A stretch of 64,000 nucleotides of DNA from Candidatus Poseidonia alphae (GCA_002505405.1 DAVD01000037.1:141246-205245), one strand, 5' to 3'; positions 16,588 to 26,624 are shown, numbered from the stretch's first letter. Program-made: numbers and translations. Notes: generated by a model from the sequence alone, not told the origin.

Positions 16588-19143
16588 ATGAACGAGCAAG
16601 AATCGTCGCCCGAATCTCCCAATCCTTTGGGTCATCACAAAAAATCGTGGGACCAGCATGAGTTGTTGGCCTCCGCCTTGAGTTCGTATTTTGTGATTCT
16701 CCAACACTCTGGCGGTCGATGGCCCTCATGGAAGGTTGCCGCCTCTGATGAAAACTCAATACACCAATGTCTTCTTGATGCCAACTCCCATCTTGAACGG
16801 CTTGGCTGGATGGGGAAGCTTACATCGGATGATGGCTGGAATGTCACTGTATTTCCCCTCCCAGAGCGCCAATTCCCCCGTATCAACAGCGTGCTGCTCT
16901 TCTGGTGTCTCTCATTCCTCACGCTCAGTTTGGCTGGTGATGTCTGGATGGATTCCGTGCGACCCGAGGGCGGTTGGTTCCACTCATCCTCCTTTGTTGA
17001 CTCGGTGATAGGGTACGCCCTTCCCATCATGTCTGTCCTCCTTGTGGCTACCCTTGTGCAACGCCACGTAGCGCGCCGATTTGGTGTGCGTTCTGGCCAC
17101 ATCATGCCGGTTCCGGACTTGACCATCGCCTTGTATGCGCTGGGGATTTTCCCTTCAAGTTGGCTTTTTTGGCCGTTCGGAATTTTGCTGATTCCTACAA
17201 TGCCACGTATGGACGCAAGGCCATGGCCAAATCGAGCCTCATTGGGTCATACCGCTCTTTCCGTTCCGATCGTACTGATGCTATCAGGGATTGCTCTGTT
17301 GTTTGCGGGCATTGCTTTGACTCCGCAATACCTTGAGTTGTCATCCATGCCAATGTTGACCTCAGCACCGAGTTTCCTCGGCCTCATCGCTACACAATTC
17401 ATTCATGATGATACCATGGTTCGTATGGCTTGGGCTCACCCATGGGTTCACGCTGGTGGAATGCTGGTATTGTTTGCTTGGATCTCGATTCTACCGATTC
17501 CAACGTTCCCCGGAGGAAGGATTCTTATTGCTAGAATGGGAATGATAGATGCACGGAGTTCAGGAACCCAAAGTCTTCTTTTGGTGACGGTACTCATGTT
17601 TGCTTACCTTTTCGGAGTGTTTGAAGGCTTCTCACTTTGGTTCTTGGTCCTTGGGCTCCTTTTGCCCCTTCTTTTCTTCTTCGGCAACGACATTCGGATA
17701 CCGTTTATTTTGAACGAGAATGAAGGGTTGAGCGAACCTGATCACCGTCGAATGGGAACACTATTGTTGATTTCATTTCTCCTCATTTTACCTGCACAGC
17801 AGCCCGTGATGAGAAACGATGCATGGGACGATGAACTCACCTTTGAAATCGGGGAGCCAAATGTTGCAATTCTCGGTGATGACGGAACTTGGTACTCCTA
17901 TAACACGGTAAAGATCACCAACCCTTCTTCGCTTCAAAAACCGTATTCCATCGATGTATTCTTTGAACAGACCGGCCACGATTGGAATGTTGAGTGGGTT
18001 TGCGATGACCAAGACACTTTGTCACTCAACGGAAATGGATGCGGATCGGACCTTCTTCCTGGCCGTATTGCTACTTTTTGGATTAATTATTCCTGGTCTT
18101 CACAAGAACAACCCTTGGTCTCAAACCTAACCTATGTCGTTGAAATCAACGATGCCTATTCAATGGAGCACCACGTGCTCCGCCCAGGACTTGAGGTTGC
18201 ACCTTCTGACCATTGGTATGACATGGCTTCTGGAGATCATGTCAAACGCTGTGTTGACCTTCATGGAACTCTTGAAGAATCGTCTGAACTGAACGTTTCA
18301 GTGAGGGATTCAACGGTTGCCTCCCTTCAAACTACCTTGGTTCAACTTGAAGGAGAAGCGGGAATGAATGCAAGCCATGATTCCGTACCTTCTTCCGTCT
18401 GTTTGAGAGGATTGGACCCCCTGGTGTTCCTTCCTTCGATGACAGAATTGACCTTGAATAACGATACCTTTGACCCCCTCCTCCCAAGAGACCGCCGTTC
18501 CTTGGAAGGTATCGTCCCTGAACAGGGTTGGGATATTGGAACGGCGGCTGATGATCAACCTGGGTGGGGCGCATTACTCATTGAAGGGGGAGTACTCCAA
18601 ACAGGCGAGAAGTTCTGTCCCATCAATCCCACGATCAGCACGCCTTCTCGACCGCTTGAAGGTCCTTGGGTCTGGGACTCTTCAGTATTCAAATCGGGTT
18701 CGTTACCGGATGTAGAAAGCGGTCAAAATCTAAATCTCTTGATGGCCGACGGAACGAATGTTACGGTTTGCAGCAACAGTGAGCCCTTCAACCCATATCC
18801 GCGACTTGAATTCAATGTTCAAACAGGACCAGAACTTTTGGTTGATTGGATGAATACCAGTACAAGGTTTTGGACGACTCCATTTGCTTATGCATTGAAT
18901 GGAACGATGGTGAATGAAAACATGGGCAACCTTTCTTTTAACAATCCGAGCAATGAATCGGTGCCCTTCCGTATTGCTCGAGAAGGGGGAATTGGTGAGG
19001 ATTGGAACCACAATTGGGATGGGCAACACCTCGGTCCAGGCGAGACAAACTTGACTTTGATTCCACCCGCAGAACCTTACTCGACGATGTGGATTACACA
19101 TGATGCAGGAACGGTTGTCCTCCACCTCGCCAGTTACCAGTAG
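16588..19143 (+). CDS. Site-2-protease (M50/EGY-like) membrane protein without metal ligands, with large ectodomain
   Basis: About 851 residues from ATG 16588, preceded by GGTGG; a GTG at 16528 is also in frame. Residues about 1-120 form a soluble N-terminal domain followed by INSVLLFWCLSFLTLSLAG, as in archaeal/plant EGY-type M50 proteases. Helices continue with VLLVATLVQRHVARRFGV, where active relatives have HExxH before AARRFGV; here those positions read ATLVQ. A later segment, SILPIPTFPGGRIL, matches the second M50 motif (NPLPxxxLDGG) but lacks the metal-binding Asp. After four to six more helices, residues about 430-851 form a beta-rich portion with many Asn sequons, presumably outside the cell. 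I infer an inactive pseudoprotease; the natural role is unknown. It follows the ATP synthase operon directly. Confidence 0.6.
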   Translation: MNEQESSPESPNPLGHHKKSWDQHELLASALSSYFVILQHSGGRWPSWKVAASDENSIHQCLLDANSHLERLGWMGKLTSDDGWNVTVFPLPERQFPRINSVLLFWCLSFLTLSLAGDVWMDSVRPEGGWFHSSSFVDSVIGYALPIMSVLLVATLVQRHVARRFGVRSGHIMPVPDLTIALYALGIFPSSWLFWPFGILLIPTMPRMDARPWPNRASLGHTALSVPIVLMLSGIALLFAGIALTPQYLELSSMPMLTSAPSFLGLIATQFIHDDTMVRMAWAHPWVHAGGMLVLFAWISILPIPTFPGGRILIARMGMIDARSSGTQSLLLVTVLMFAYLFGVFEGFSLWFLVLGLLLPLLFFFGNDIRIPFILNENEGLSEPDHRRMGTLLLISFLLILPAQQPVMRNDAWDDELTFEIGEPNVAILGDDGTWYSYNTVKITNPSSLQKPYSIDVFFEQTGHDWNVEWVCDDQDTLSLNGNGCGSDLLPGRIATFWINYSWSSQEQPLVSNLTYVVEINDAYSMEHHVLRPGLEVAPSDHWYDMASGDHVKRCVDLHGTLEESSELNVSVRDSTVASLQTTLVQLEGEAGMNASHDSVPSSVCLRGLDPLVFLPSMTELTLNNDTFDPLLPRDRRSLEGIVPEQGWDIGTAADDQPGWGALLIEGGVLQTGEKFCPINPTISTPSRPLEGPWVWDSSVFKSGSLPDVESGQNLNLLMADGTNVTVCSNSEPFNPYPRLEFNVQTGPELLVDWMNTSTRFWTTPFAYALNGTMVNENMGNLSFNNPSNESVPFRIAREGGIGEDWNHNWDGQHLGPGETNLTLIPPAEPYSTMWITHDAGTVVLHLASYQ

Positions 19144-19151
19144 TGATTTTC

Positions 19152-20084
19152 ATGAGGATTTCCATACTGGGTGTCGGTTCAATCGGGGCTCTAATGGCGG
19201 CAAGTTTGGCCCAAACTTCCCATGAAATCCATCTCCATGTTCGTGGGGAACGAGGGGCGTCCCTCATGCTTCAAGGGCTGGAGGTAAGGGGACATTTGAA
19301 CGCAATCGTTCCAGCAAACCGTTTTCATTTCACAGCGGAAGAACTTGAACTCCCTGAATTGTTTGAGTTTGGCTCAGACCTCGTCATACTAGCTTGTAAG
19401 GCGCATGAAGTCGCACACCTCGCCACCTTGGCCTCCCGTCTTGTAACGGAAGGCGGATTGGTCCTTGCCCTTTCCAATGGATTGGGCCACGTTGAGACGC
19501 TCAGTCAATGCATAGGGCCCAAGCGAACCGTCGCTGCTACGACAACGCATGGAGCGTACCGGGACGAAAGTGGAGCAGTTACATGGGTTGGAAAAGGAGT
19601 CGTGAGTCTTGCAAGCATTCCACTTGGCCCAGCCTCTGAAGCCATGGGTGAATTGGTGCGATTGTTCGAATCAAGTGGACTTGACCCTGTTTTGTGCCTC
19701 GATGCGATGCAGATGATTTGGGAAAAGGTTCTCTTGAACATCACCATCAATCCACTCGCAGCTCTTGCAGGATTGAAAAATGGAGAATTGTTGGAGTCAA
19801 ACGTGCTTGATGGTTGTCTCATGCTGTATCGGGAAGCGAAGCAAGTTGCAGAAATGGAACGCGTCAACCTTCTGGATGAAGCAGAATTTGAACAACTGTT
19901 ACGTACAGTTCTTCAAGCAACAGCTGGCAATTCATGCAGTATGCTTGAAGACATCAAGGCTGGAAGGGTCACAGAGATTTCTTCCCTTAATCGTGAAATA
20001 GCCAACAGGGCAGAGCAACACGGGTTGAGCGTACCCCTTAACGAGGTGCTCTCATCACTTATTGAGGCCTGTCATCCTTTTTGA
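19152..20084 (+). CDS. panE: 2-dehydropantoate 2-reductase (ketopantoate reductase)
   Basis: About 310 residues from ATG 19152; a GTG at 19143 overlaps the previous stop. NADPH-dependent reduction of ketopantoate to pantoate, a step to coenzyme A. N-terminal Rossmann motif ILGVGSIGALMAA, then DLVILACKAHEV, LALSNGLGHVETL and GAYRDESGAVTWVGKG, which are family landmarks; the catalytic Lys is in MIWEKVLLNITINPLAALAG, and the C-terminal helical domain has SSLNREIANRAEQHGL. The 3' end overlaps the convergent nadB gene by 26 bases. Confidence 0.93.
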   Translation: MRISILGVGSIGALMAASLAQTSHEIHLHVRGERGASLMLQGLEVRGHLNAIVPANRFHFTAEELELPELFEFGSDLVILACKAHEVAHLATLASRLVTEGGLVLALSNGLGHVETLSQCIGPKRTVAATTTHGAYRDESGAVTWVGKGVVSLASIPLGPASEAMGELVRLFESSGLDPVLCLDAMQMIWEKVLLNITINPLAALAGLKNGELLESNVLDGCLMLYREAKQVAEMERVNLLDEAEFEQLLRTVLQATAGNSCSMLEDIKAGRVTEISSLNREIANRAEQHGLSVPLNEVLSSLIEACHPF

Positions 20085-21696
20085 GGTCCAGATTAAAGTG
20101 CAAACCTGTGTTTGAGGTTTGCAACAATGCATCTTCAACAACCAGGGTTCCAATCAAGGAGAGATTACGTAATTCAATTAGTTCTCGCGATGGGAGGCAT
20201 TCTCTCCACAAAAGGTCGATCTCGTCATGAAACAATTCCAGTCTACGACTTGCCCGTTCTAAACGCTGATTGGTGCGAACAATTCCGACTTCCTGGTCCA
20301 TTGTCGTCAGCAGACTGTTTCGGTCGTGCATGATTGGAGCATGTTCTCGTAGGCTCGCCAATCCTTCTGCTCGCCATTGAGGGTGGCTTCCTTGATATTT
20401 TGGAGGGGGGTTATTGATGAGGTGGTCAGATGCCCGATGCGCATAAACTACCGCTTCAAGAAGACTGTTTGAGGCCAACCGGTTCGCCCCATGCATCCCC
20501 GTGCAGGCAACTTCCCCGATAGCGTACAAATGAGGCATGATCTCTAAACTGTCACGAACAAAGGCACGCCCTATGTTGTCAACTTTGATCCCGCCAACCA
20601 TGTAGTGAGCTGCGGGTACCACAGGGATTGGATCCATTCCAAGTGTGATCCCTTCCTGAGTTAATCGGCGTTGTATGTTTGGGAAGTGTTGCTGCAGTGC
20701 CTTTGAGTCAAGGTGTGATGTGACTAAAAAAACATGAGATTTTCCAGTCGTTTTCAAGCATTGGTCAATAGCCCTTGCTACGATGTCACGTGTCGCCATT
20801 GACCCCTCCGGTGAATGCTTGAGGGTGAACGAGTAAGAATTTGGTTTTGGAGCCTCGATTGAACTTTTTTCCGCCCGTTCACATGCAGCCTTCCATTGCT
20901 CATATCCTTCATGGTCGAGGAGGACAGCACCCTCGCCACGCAGTGCCTCCGACATCAGAAAGGGGCGGTTTGATTTGGCGAAAAGAGAGGTCGGGTGAAA
21001 CTGGATGAAGGCGAGGTCTTGTACGCATGCACCTGCTCTATAGGCCATTGCGAGACCATCGCCTGTGGCTACGGTTGGATTTGTGGTAGCCTTCCATAGG
21101 CGCCCTACTCCTCCGGTTGCGAGCATAATTGCGTCGGCTTCTACCGTAAGGACTTCATTGCTAATTTGGTCCAAACACCATACGCCTGCAATTCCATGTT
21201 CATCTACCCCATGTCGGCGTTGAATTAGGTCAATAGCGAGCGTGTTGGGCAGGAGAGTGATGTTCGCATGACCTTCTGCGTATTGGGTAAGCGCTCGTTC
21301 AATCTCCTTCCCCGTAGCGTCTTTTGCATGCAGGATTCGGCTTTCTGAATGCCCTCCTTCCTTGGCGAGTGAAAAACTTCCGTCGTTTCGTTGTTCAAAA
21401 TGTACTCCTATGTCGATGAGGTCACTGATTCGTTCCCCCGCTTCTTGGATGATCGACCTTACCACTGCTTCATTGCACAATCCATCGCCAGAACGAAGCG
21501 TATCTTGAACGTGAGCCTCCATTCCATCGTGGTTGGTCTTGTCAAGGATTGCAGCGATTCCCCCCTGCGCCCAATTGGTGGATGAATCCTTTGTCCTTTG
21601 TTTGGTAATCACCGTAACGTTGTGATTTGCATCGGCAAGTTTTGCGGCAGCAAATAAGCCTGCAATTCCGCTTCCTACAATGACGATATGAGCCAT
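20059..21696 (-). CDS. nadB: L-aspartate oxidase
   Basis: 545 residues. FAD enzyme that oxidises aspartate to iminoaspartate for quinolinate and NAD synthesis. N-terminal dinucleotide motif IVIVGSGIAGLFAAAKLAD, then SSTNWAQGGIAAIL, KEGGHSESRILHAKDATGKE, LATGGVGRLWKATTNP and FIQFHPTSLF. The Arg-containing active-site stretch PAAHYMVGGIKVD and the later YAIGEVACTGMHGANRLASN are all typical of NadB rather than succinate dehydrogenase. The quinolinate synthase gene nadA is not adjacent. The stop region overlaps the end of panE on the other strand. Confidence 0.95.
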   Translation of the reverse strand: MAHIVIVGSGIAGLFAAAKLADANHNVTVITKQRTKDSSTNWAQGGIAAILDKTNHDGMEAHVQDTLRSGDGLCNEAVVRSIIQEAGERISDLIDIGVHFEQRNDGSFSLAKEGGHSESRILHAKDATGKEIERALTQYAEGHANITLLPNTLAIDLIQRRHGVDEHGIAGVWCLDQISNEVLTVEADAIMLATGGVGRLWKATTNPTVATGDGLAMAYRAGACVQDLAFIQFHPTSLFAKSNRPFLMSEALRGEGAVLLDHEGYEQWKAACERAEKSSIEAPKPNSYSFTLKHSPEGSMATRDIVARAIDQCLKTTGKSHVFLVTSHLDSKALQQHFPNIQRRLTQEGITLGMDPIPVVPAAHYMVGGIKVDNIGRAFVRDSLEIMPHLYAIGEVACTGMHGANRLASNSLLEAVVYAHRASDHLINNPPPKYQGSHPQWRAEGLASLREHAPIMHDRNSLLTTMDQEVGIVRTNQRLERASRRLELFHDEIDLLWRECLPSRELIELRNLSLIGTLVVEDALLQTSNTGLHFNLDLKKDDRPQ

Positions 21697-21819
21697 GATA
21701 TGCCCTCGTGATGATGGTTGCTGAGCCTTCTCCTTCTTGATGGTGATGGAGCCCGTACGGTCCCTCCCTTCACGATATCACTATGAAGTGGGCTTGCCTC
21801 CTTCGTAAAGGGGAGACTC

Positions 21820-22578
21820 ATGCGCCGGATGCTTGGAACGATTGTTGGTGGAGCAATTGTGGTGTTTGTAATTGCAAATGTCCAATTCGGAGCGGTAGCT
21901 CCTCTCGCCGTCAACGGAGTGGATGAAGCCAAATTGGACGTCTTTATGCTTTCAGACCCCAGTTGTGGCTTTGATGCCATAGAGGCGGAAATCGAAGCCA
22001 TGGGCACTTCATATTGTCTTGGAGAAAAAGGGCAATGGTCCGGTGCAGACATTCTCATGCTTGTTGAGGGAATCATCATCATCCTCGCCGGTCGCTTGGA
22101 ACTGCCACAAAACAAAGCCTGGGCTCGGCGCGTTAGAAAAGTGGGCTTCATCACTGGATGTACGCTCTTCAGTTTAGCCATACTCGACCGTCTTGAATGG
22201 CTGCCCAGTTCTGCGAATTCACAAGGATTGGCGGATTTATTCCCTCTGGATGTGTCGCCCTGGATGGTGCAGATCGGATTTGCTGTAGCCGGTACATTGT
22301 TGATGCGAGGGCCGAAGTATTGGGAGGCTGAGGCCGTGGCTCAGACGCGTGAAAAGCTCGAAAACCGAAGGGAAAAAGCCGGAAAATTCCGCGGGTCCTT
22401 CCAAAATAAAGAAAAGCACGACCAGAAGACACACGATCGTCATGACCGAAGCCGTCTCTTGAGCAACGACAAAAACCTCTCAATGTCTCGAAGAAGAAGC
22501 AATCTTCTCGTGATGGCGACCTGCCCTTACTGTCAGGGCGGCGGATGTAAGAAATGCAAAGAATTGGGCGTATTTTGA
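21820..22578 (+). CDS. Small membrane protein with C-terminal CxxC pair
   Basis: 252 residues with AAAGGGGAG before ATG 21820. An N-terminal hydrophobic helix (IVGGAIVVFVIANVQFGAVA) is followed by an outside loop with two Cys. Two or three more helices follow (ADILMLVEGIIIILAG, VGFITGCTLFSLAIL, VQIGFAVAGTLLM), then a very basic, charged stretch (about 180-230). The C-terminus MATCPYCQGGGCKKCKELGVF has four Cys in CxxC-x4-CxxC spacing, like a minimal zinc knuckle of the DnaJ type. I do not recognise a family. It lies upstream of smc on the same strand but with 134 bases between them. Divergent from nadB. Confidence 0.6.
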   Translation: MRRMLGTIVGGAIVVFVIANVQFGAVAPLAVNGVDEAKLDVFMLSDPSCGFDAIEAEIEAMGTSYCLGEKGQWSGADILMLVEGIIIILAGRLELPQNKAWARRVRKVGFITGCTLFSLAILDRLEWLPSSANSQGLADLFPLDVSPWMVQIGFAVAGTLLMRGPKYWEAEAVAQTREKLENRREKAGKFRGSFQNKEKHDQKTHDRHDRSRLLSNDKNLSMSRRRSNLLVMATCPYCQGGGCKKCKELGVF

Positions 22579-22643
22579 CACCCTCTCGGCGATTCTTTTT
22601 GCCTCCTGAAAACCGTATCACTGAGCCTCGTTTCTTAGTATTC

Positions 22644-22650
22644 TTTAAAA
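22644..22650 (+). promoter_or_regulatory. Candidate TATA box for smc
   Basis: TTTAAAA lies 63 bases before the smc ATG at 22713 inside the 134-base spacer, which otherwise has no gene. If used, transcription would begin about 25 bases downstream and leave a leader of roughly 38 bases that includes AGGGATAGGG next to the ATG. Judged by eye only. Confidence 0.3.
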
Positions 22651-22712
22651 CCTGTAAGCAACGAGAGTGAGAAATAAGGTAGGGATTTGTTTTCTTACCA
22701 AGAGGGATAGGG

Positions 22713-25700
22713 ATGTATCTAAAGTCACTTGAAGTGTCCAATTTCAAATCGTTCAAGGGCGAGGTAACCATCCCCCTTGACCGCGGGTTCACCGCAATCA
22801 CCGGGCCAAACGGTTCGGGCAAGTCAAATTGTGGGGACGCAATTCAATTTGTGTTGGGGCCAAAATCGAACCGGGTCATACGTGCTCAAAACTCTACAGA
22901 CCTCATTTTCAACGGCGGTAAAAATTCCAAACCAGCCCGAGAATGCGCCGTTACTCTGGTGTTTGCCAACCCTCTAATGGGGAACGGACGCCGTCGCCTC
23001 CCCCTCGATAAAGAAGAAATTCGGATGTCACGGAAAGTTCGACTGACCGCTTCCAACAACGTTTCAACGTCCTATTTGCTGAACGGGGAAGACAGCACAC
23101 AGAAAGCCTTTCACCGCTTACTCGGGGCAGCAAACGCTCGACCGGATGGATACAATATCGTCCTTCAAGGAGACGTCACGAGTCTGGCAAAAATGACGGC
23201 TAATGAGCGTCGTAAAGTTCTCGATAATGTCGCGGGCGTGACCTCGTACGATGATGAGATACGCAAAGCTACCAAGCAACAAGAAAAGGTTGAAGGTTAC
23301 ATTGAACGGATTGGTCTCCTGGAAAAAGAACAACTCGATCGTCTGGCCACATTGGAAAAAGAGAAGGCTCTAGCGGAAAAAGCAAGGGAAGTAACTGAAG
23401 CGATTCAGCGTTCAAATGAATTGCTGCTGCAATCACGTTATGCGAGCATGAGGAACGAATTGGAATTCCATACCGGTCAACGTGACCAATCGCTCGCTGC
23501 AAGCCAAACGCTCATGGACGAGCACAAGGAAAACGAAAAGACATTGCTTCAACTCGATGATAGGATCGCCGAATTGCAAAAAGAAATCAATGCATTGACC
23601 GGTGGAGATACCTCCGAACTTGGCCGTGCTATTCGTGACCTTCAAGTCAGTATTGAATTGAACAACGACCGTATTTCGGAAGCGGAACGGGAAGAGACAG
23701 AAGAGGCCGTTGAATTTGAAGCAATGAACGCTCAATGGGGCGAGGCGAAGGACGAACTATCGTCTTTCCAAACTGAACTCAAAACGGCAAATGAGGACCT
23801 GGCTGCTGCCTTGGGTGACCTTGCAGATGCTGAGAAAGAAGAAGACGCTATCAAACTCGCATTGGAATCCGCAGGAGAAAAGAACCTTGACCTTTCGCGA
23901 GCCTTGTCCAAAGCCAATGAAAACACGGGGGCTAAGAAAGCCGCATTGGACAGTGCCCAGTCGGATGTGGACAGGCTTGCGCTTGAAGCCCAACTTATCG
24001 GGGAACAACTTGCAACTGCGCAGGATGAAGCAGAAGAAATGCGCCTCGCTCTTGGCGAGTGTGACCTCCGAAAGGAAGAACTCAAAGATGAAGCGCCTGA
24101 ATATGACCGGGAAGCACTCGCAGCAGCTTTGAATCAATCTCAACGTACCGAGCAACAGTTGACAGAAGACACAGGTCGTATCGAAAACAAATTCAGAGAT
24201 GCTGAACGACGTCTTTCGAGAGCCAAGGCCGAAATGGAAGAGAAATCTGGAGCCAAGGGTCTTGCTGGAGGTGCAAGCGCCGTCATCGCAGCGCGTGACC
24301 GTGGAGAACTCACCGGAATCATCGGCACTATTGCTGAATTGTGTGCTCCAAAAGACAATGCTCATGAAACGGCCTTGGCAACAGCAATCGGAGCAGGAAT
24401 GGCCTCGGTTGTGGTCGATACGGATGAAGATGCAGCACGCGCCATCCGTTGGCTGTCAGAAAATCGCTCTGGCCGAGCAACATTCCTTCCTCTCAACAAA
24501 CTGGCCAATTCAAGACCCGCTGGAAAATCAGTCATGGTTGCTCGAAAAGAAGGCGTCATTGGTTTTGCTCATGAAATGCTGGACTATGACCCTCGGATCG
24601 ATATCGCCGTTCGATTTGTACTGAGGAATACGCTCCTGGTGGATTCAATGGCCACCGCACGGCGCCATATGGGTGGAATTCGCTTGGTGACTCTGGGCGG
24701 GAACCTCACTGAAGCAGGTGGCGCCATGGTGGGAGGTTCACGACGAAAACTCAGCATCACCTTTGGGGGCCGAATTCAAGGAGCCAGCGAAGTGGAAAAA
24801 TGCATCGCAGAGGTCGATAAATACCGTTTGATGTCAGAAACCGTCTCAGCGGCTCTGCGCGAAGCTCGAATAAAGCAACAAGAACTGAGAACCCAGATTA
24901 ATGCCCTTGTTGATGACAGTCACGCAACCTCAGTTCGTGAATTGAAGGCAGAGCGAAAGCAACTGCAGGCTACTTACTCCAAAGGATTGGGTGTTGTGAA
25001 GGGGCTTGAAGAGAAACTTGCCTCGCTGCAAACAAGAGCTCAAGGTTCCTTGAAATCTTTGGATGAAGCACAACGTCAGCATGCTGCTGCGGAGGATGAG
25101 GGGCAACTTGCTCAAGCGGCTCTGGAGGCGGCAAGCCCAGAGCATTTGCGTGAACGAATGAACGCTGCAAAACTCAAGCGTGTTGAAGCGACAGGTGTGA
25201 AGGAGCGAGCAGAAGGTTCTCTTGCAAGCGGTTCAGCCAGTCTAACTCTCCTTCAACGCCGTGTTGCTGAGTCAAAAGGAAGGATTGACCGCCTCGAATC
25301 AAACCGAATCTCTCGGAGTGAACGAATCGATACACTCTCTGCTGAACGCGCCAGTGACCTGATTACACTCAAGGAAAAGAAGGACGAACAAGCGGTCTTC
25401 CTTGAAGAAAACCTCGGTCTTGAACAGGAGCGTCAAGAATTAACGGATGAGCGAGCAACGCTACGGGTTCGGAATGAAGAACGCCTAACAAAGGCTCAAA
25501 ACCACCGTCGTTTGGCTGAAGAATTACTTCGGACCATCGCTGAACGTGAGCATGAAGTCCAATTGATGGCGCAAGAACTCATTGAGGCGGGCCTCTCACC
25601 AAACGAACTCCCTCAAGACCTTGCCAATGTTGGGGACTTGGAGCGTAAACTCCGTGTCCTCCAACGCCGCCTTGAAGGCTTTGGAAACGTCAACATGATG

Positions 25701-26615
25701 GCCATTGAACAATATGATGCCTGTCAAGAGCGATTAAATTTGATGAAAGACGAATTTTCAATGCTCCAAAAGCATCGGAAGGAATTGATTGAGGTGACAG
25801 AACAACTTGAATCTCAACGTAAGGAACGATTAGTGGATGTCCTTGAAAAGGTCAATTTGAATTTCCAAAAATCCTATCATGCATTGTCGGATGGTGGACG
25901 CGGCGAATTGTTCCTCGAAAATCCGGATGAACCGTTCAAGGGCGGTTTGGAATTGTGGGCCCAACCTCGGGGGAAGTCCTCTAAGGTCAACCGCCAGCAA
26001 CTCTCCGGTGGTGAACAATCCATGGCGGCACTGGCTTTGATTTTCGCAATTCAAGACTATGATCCAAGTCCGTTTTACTACTTTGATGAAGTCGATCAAA
26101 ACCTTGATGCGTACAATGCGGAACGAATCGCAAAGATGTGCCGAGAGCGAAGTCAACGGGCACAATTCATCATGGTTACACTGCGCAAGGTCTCATTGAA
26201 ACTTGCTGACCACCACATCGGAATTACTCACGGTGGAGATGGATGCAGCCGTCGTATTTTGGACTTTGATAGGGAACGAGCCATGGCTTTGGGCGATGCA
26301 GCCTTGAAAGAAGCCCAAAAAGCAGCCAAGAAGAATGAAACCAGACTTCTCAATGCAAAAGCGGCGGTTGAGGGCATGCCTCTCGTTCCAGGTGAGCCAG
26401 AAGTTCCTCAGAGTCTTGGTGGTTTGGTCCCACACATGGCGGCAGCGCCCGCTCCAGCCGTTGAGCCGGCCATGAGTGGACTTGCTGAACGTGCGGCCGA
26501 GTTGACTGAAGATATCGCAGAGCGTTCGGAAGTCGCTCATAAAATTCTTGCAGAGGATGCGGAAGAAGCAGAAGAGCAGGGCGAAGTATCTGCTCAAGTT
26601 GAAGACGAAGTTTGA
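22713..26615 (+). CDS. smc: Chromosome segregation protein SMC
   Basis: 1300 residues, AGGGATAGGG just before ATG 22713. Condensin ATPase: Walker A GPNGSGKSN (31-39), two long coiled-coil arms (about 170-510 and 690-1040) separated by a hinge (about 520-680, with ATAIGAGMASVVVDTDEDAA and GGNLTEAGGAMVGGSRRK). The signature motif LSGGEQSMAALAL and Walker B FYYFDEVDQNLDAYNAERIA are near residues 1095-1130. The ATPase fold ends near residue 1200 and about 100 Ala/Pro/Glu-rich residues follow, making it longer than usual for prokaryotic SMC (about 1150-1200). It is followed by scpA after nine bases and by scpB, so the three condensin genes form one operon. Confidence 0.98.
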   Translation: MYLKSLEVSNFKSFKGEVTIPLDRGFTAITGPNGSGKSNCGDAIQFVLGPKSNRVIRAQNSTDLIFNGGKNSKPARECAVTLVFANPLMGNGRRRLPLDKEEIRMSRKVRLTASNNVSTSYLLNGEDSTQKAFHRLLGAANARPDGYNIVLQGDVTSLAKMTANERRKVLDNVAGVTSYDDEIRKATKQQEKVEGYIERIGLLEKEQLDRLATLEKEKALAEKAREVTEAIQRSNELLLQSRYASMRNELEFHTGQRDQSLAASQTLMDEHKENEKTLLQLDDRIAELQKEINALTGGDTSELGRAIRDLQVSIELNNDRISEAEREETEEAVEFEAMNAQWGEAKDELSSFQTELKTANEDLAAALGDLADAEKEEDAIKLALESAGEKNLDLSRALSKANENTGAKKAALDSAQSDVDRLALEAQLIGEQLATAQDEAEEMRLALGECDLRKEELKDEAPEYDREALAAALNQSQRTEQQLTEDTGRIENKFRDAERRLSRAKAEMEEKSGAKGLAGGASAVIAARDRGELTGIIGTIAELCAPKDNAHETALATAIGAGMASVVVDTDEDAARAIRWLSENRSGRATFLPLNKLANSRPAGKSVMVARKEGVIGFAHEMLDYDPRIDIAVRFVLRNTLLVDSMATARRHMGGIRLVTLGGNLTEAGGAMVGGSRRKLSITFGGRIQGASEVEKCIAEVDKYRLMSETVSAALREARIKQQELRTQINALVDDSHATSVRELKAERKQLQATYSKGLGVVKGLEEKLASLQTRAQGSLKSLDEAQRQHAAAEDEGQLAQAALEAASPEHLRERMNAAKLKRVEATGVKERAEGSLASGSASLTLLQRRVAESKGRIDRLESNRISRSERIDTLSAERASDLITLKEKKDEQAVFLEENLGLEQERQELTDERATLRVRNEERLTKAQNHRRLAEELLRTIAEREHEVQLMAQELIEAGLSPNELPQDLANVGDLERKLRVLQRRLEGFGNVNMMAIEQYDACQERLNLMKDEFSMLQKHRKELIEVTEQLESQRKERLVDVLEKVNLNFQKSYHALSDGGRGELFLENPDEPFKGGLELWAQPRGKSSKVNRQQLSGGEQSMAALALIFAIQDYDPSPFYYFDEVDQNLDAYNAERIAKMCRERSQRAQFIMVTLRKVSLKLADHHIGITHGGDGCSRRILDFDRERAMALGDAALKEAQKAAKKNETRLLNAKAAVEGMPLVPGEPEVPQSLGGLVPHMAAAPAPAVEPAMSGLAERAAELTEDIAERSEVAHKILAEDAEEAEEQGEVSAQVEDEV

Positions 26616-26624
26616 GGTGATGTC

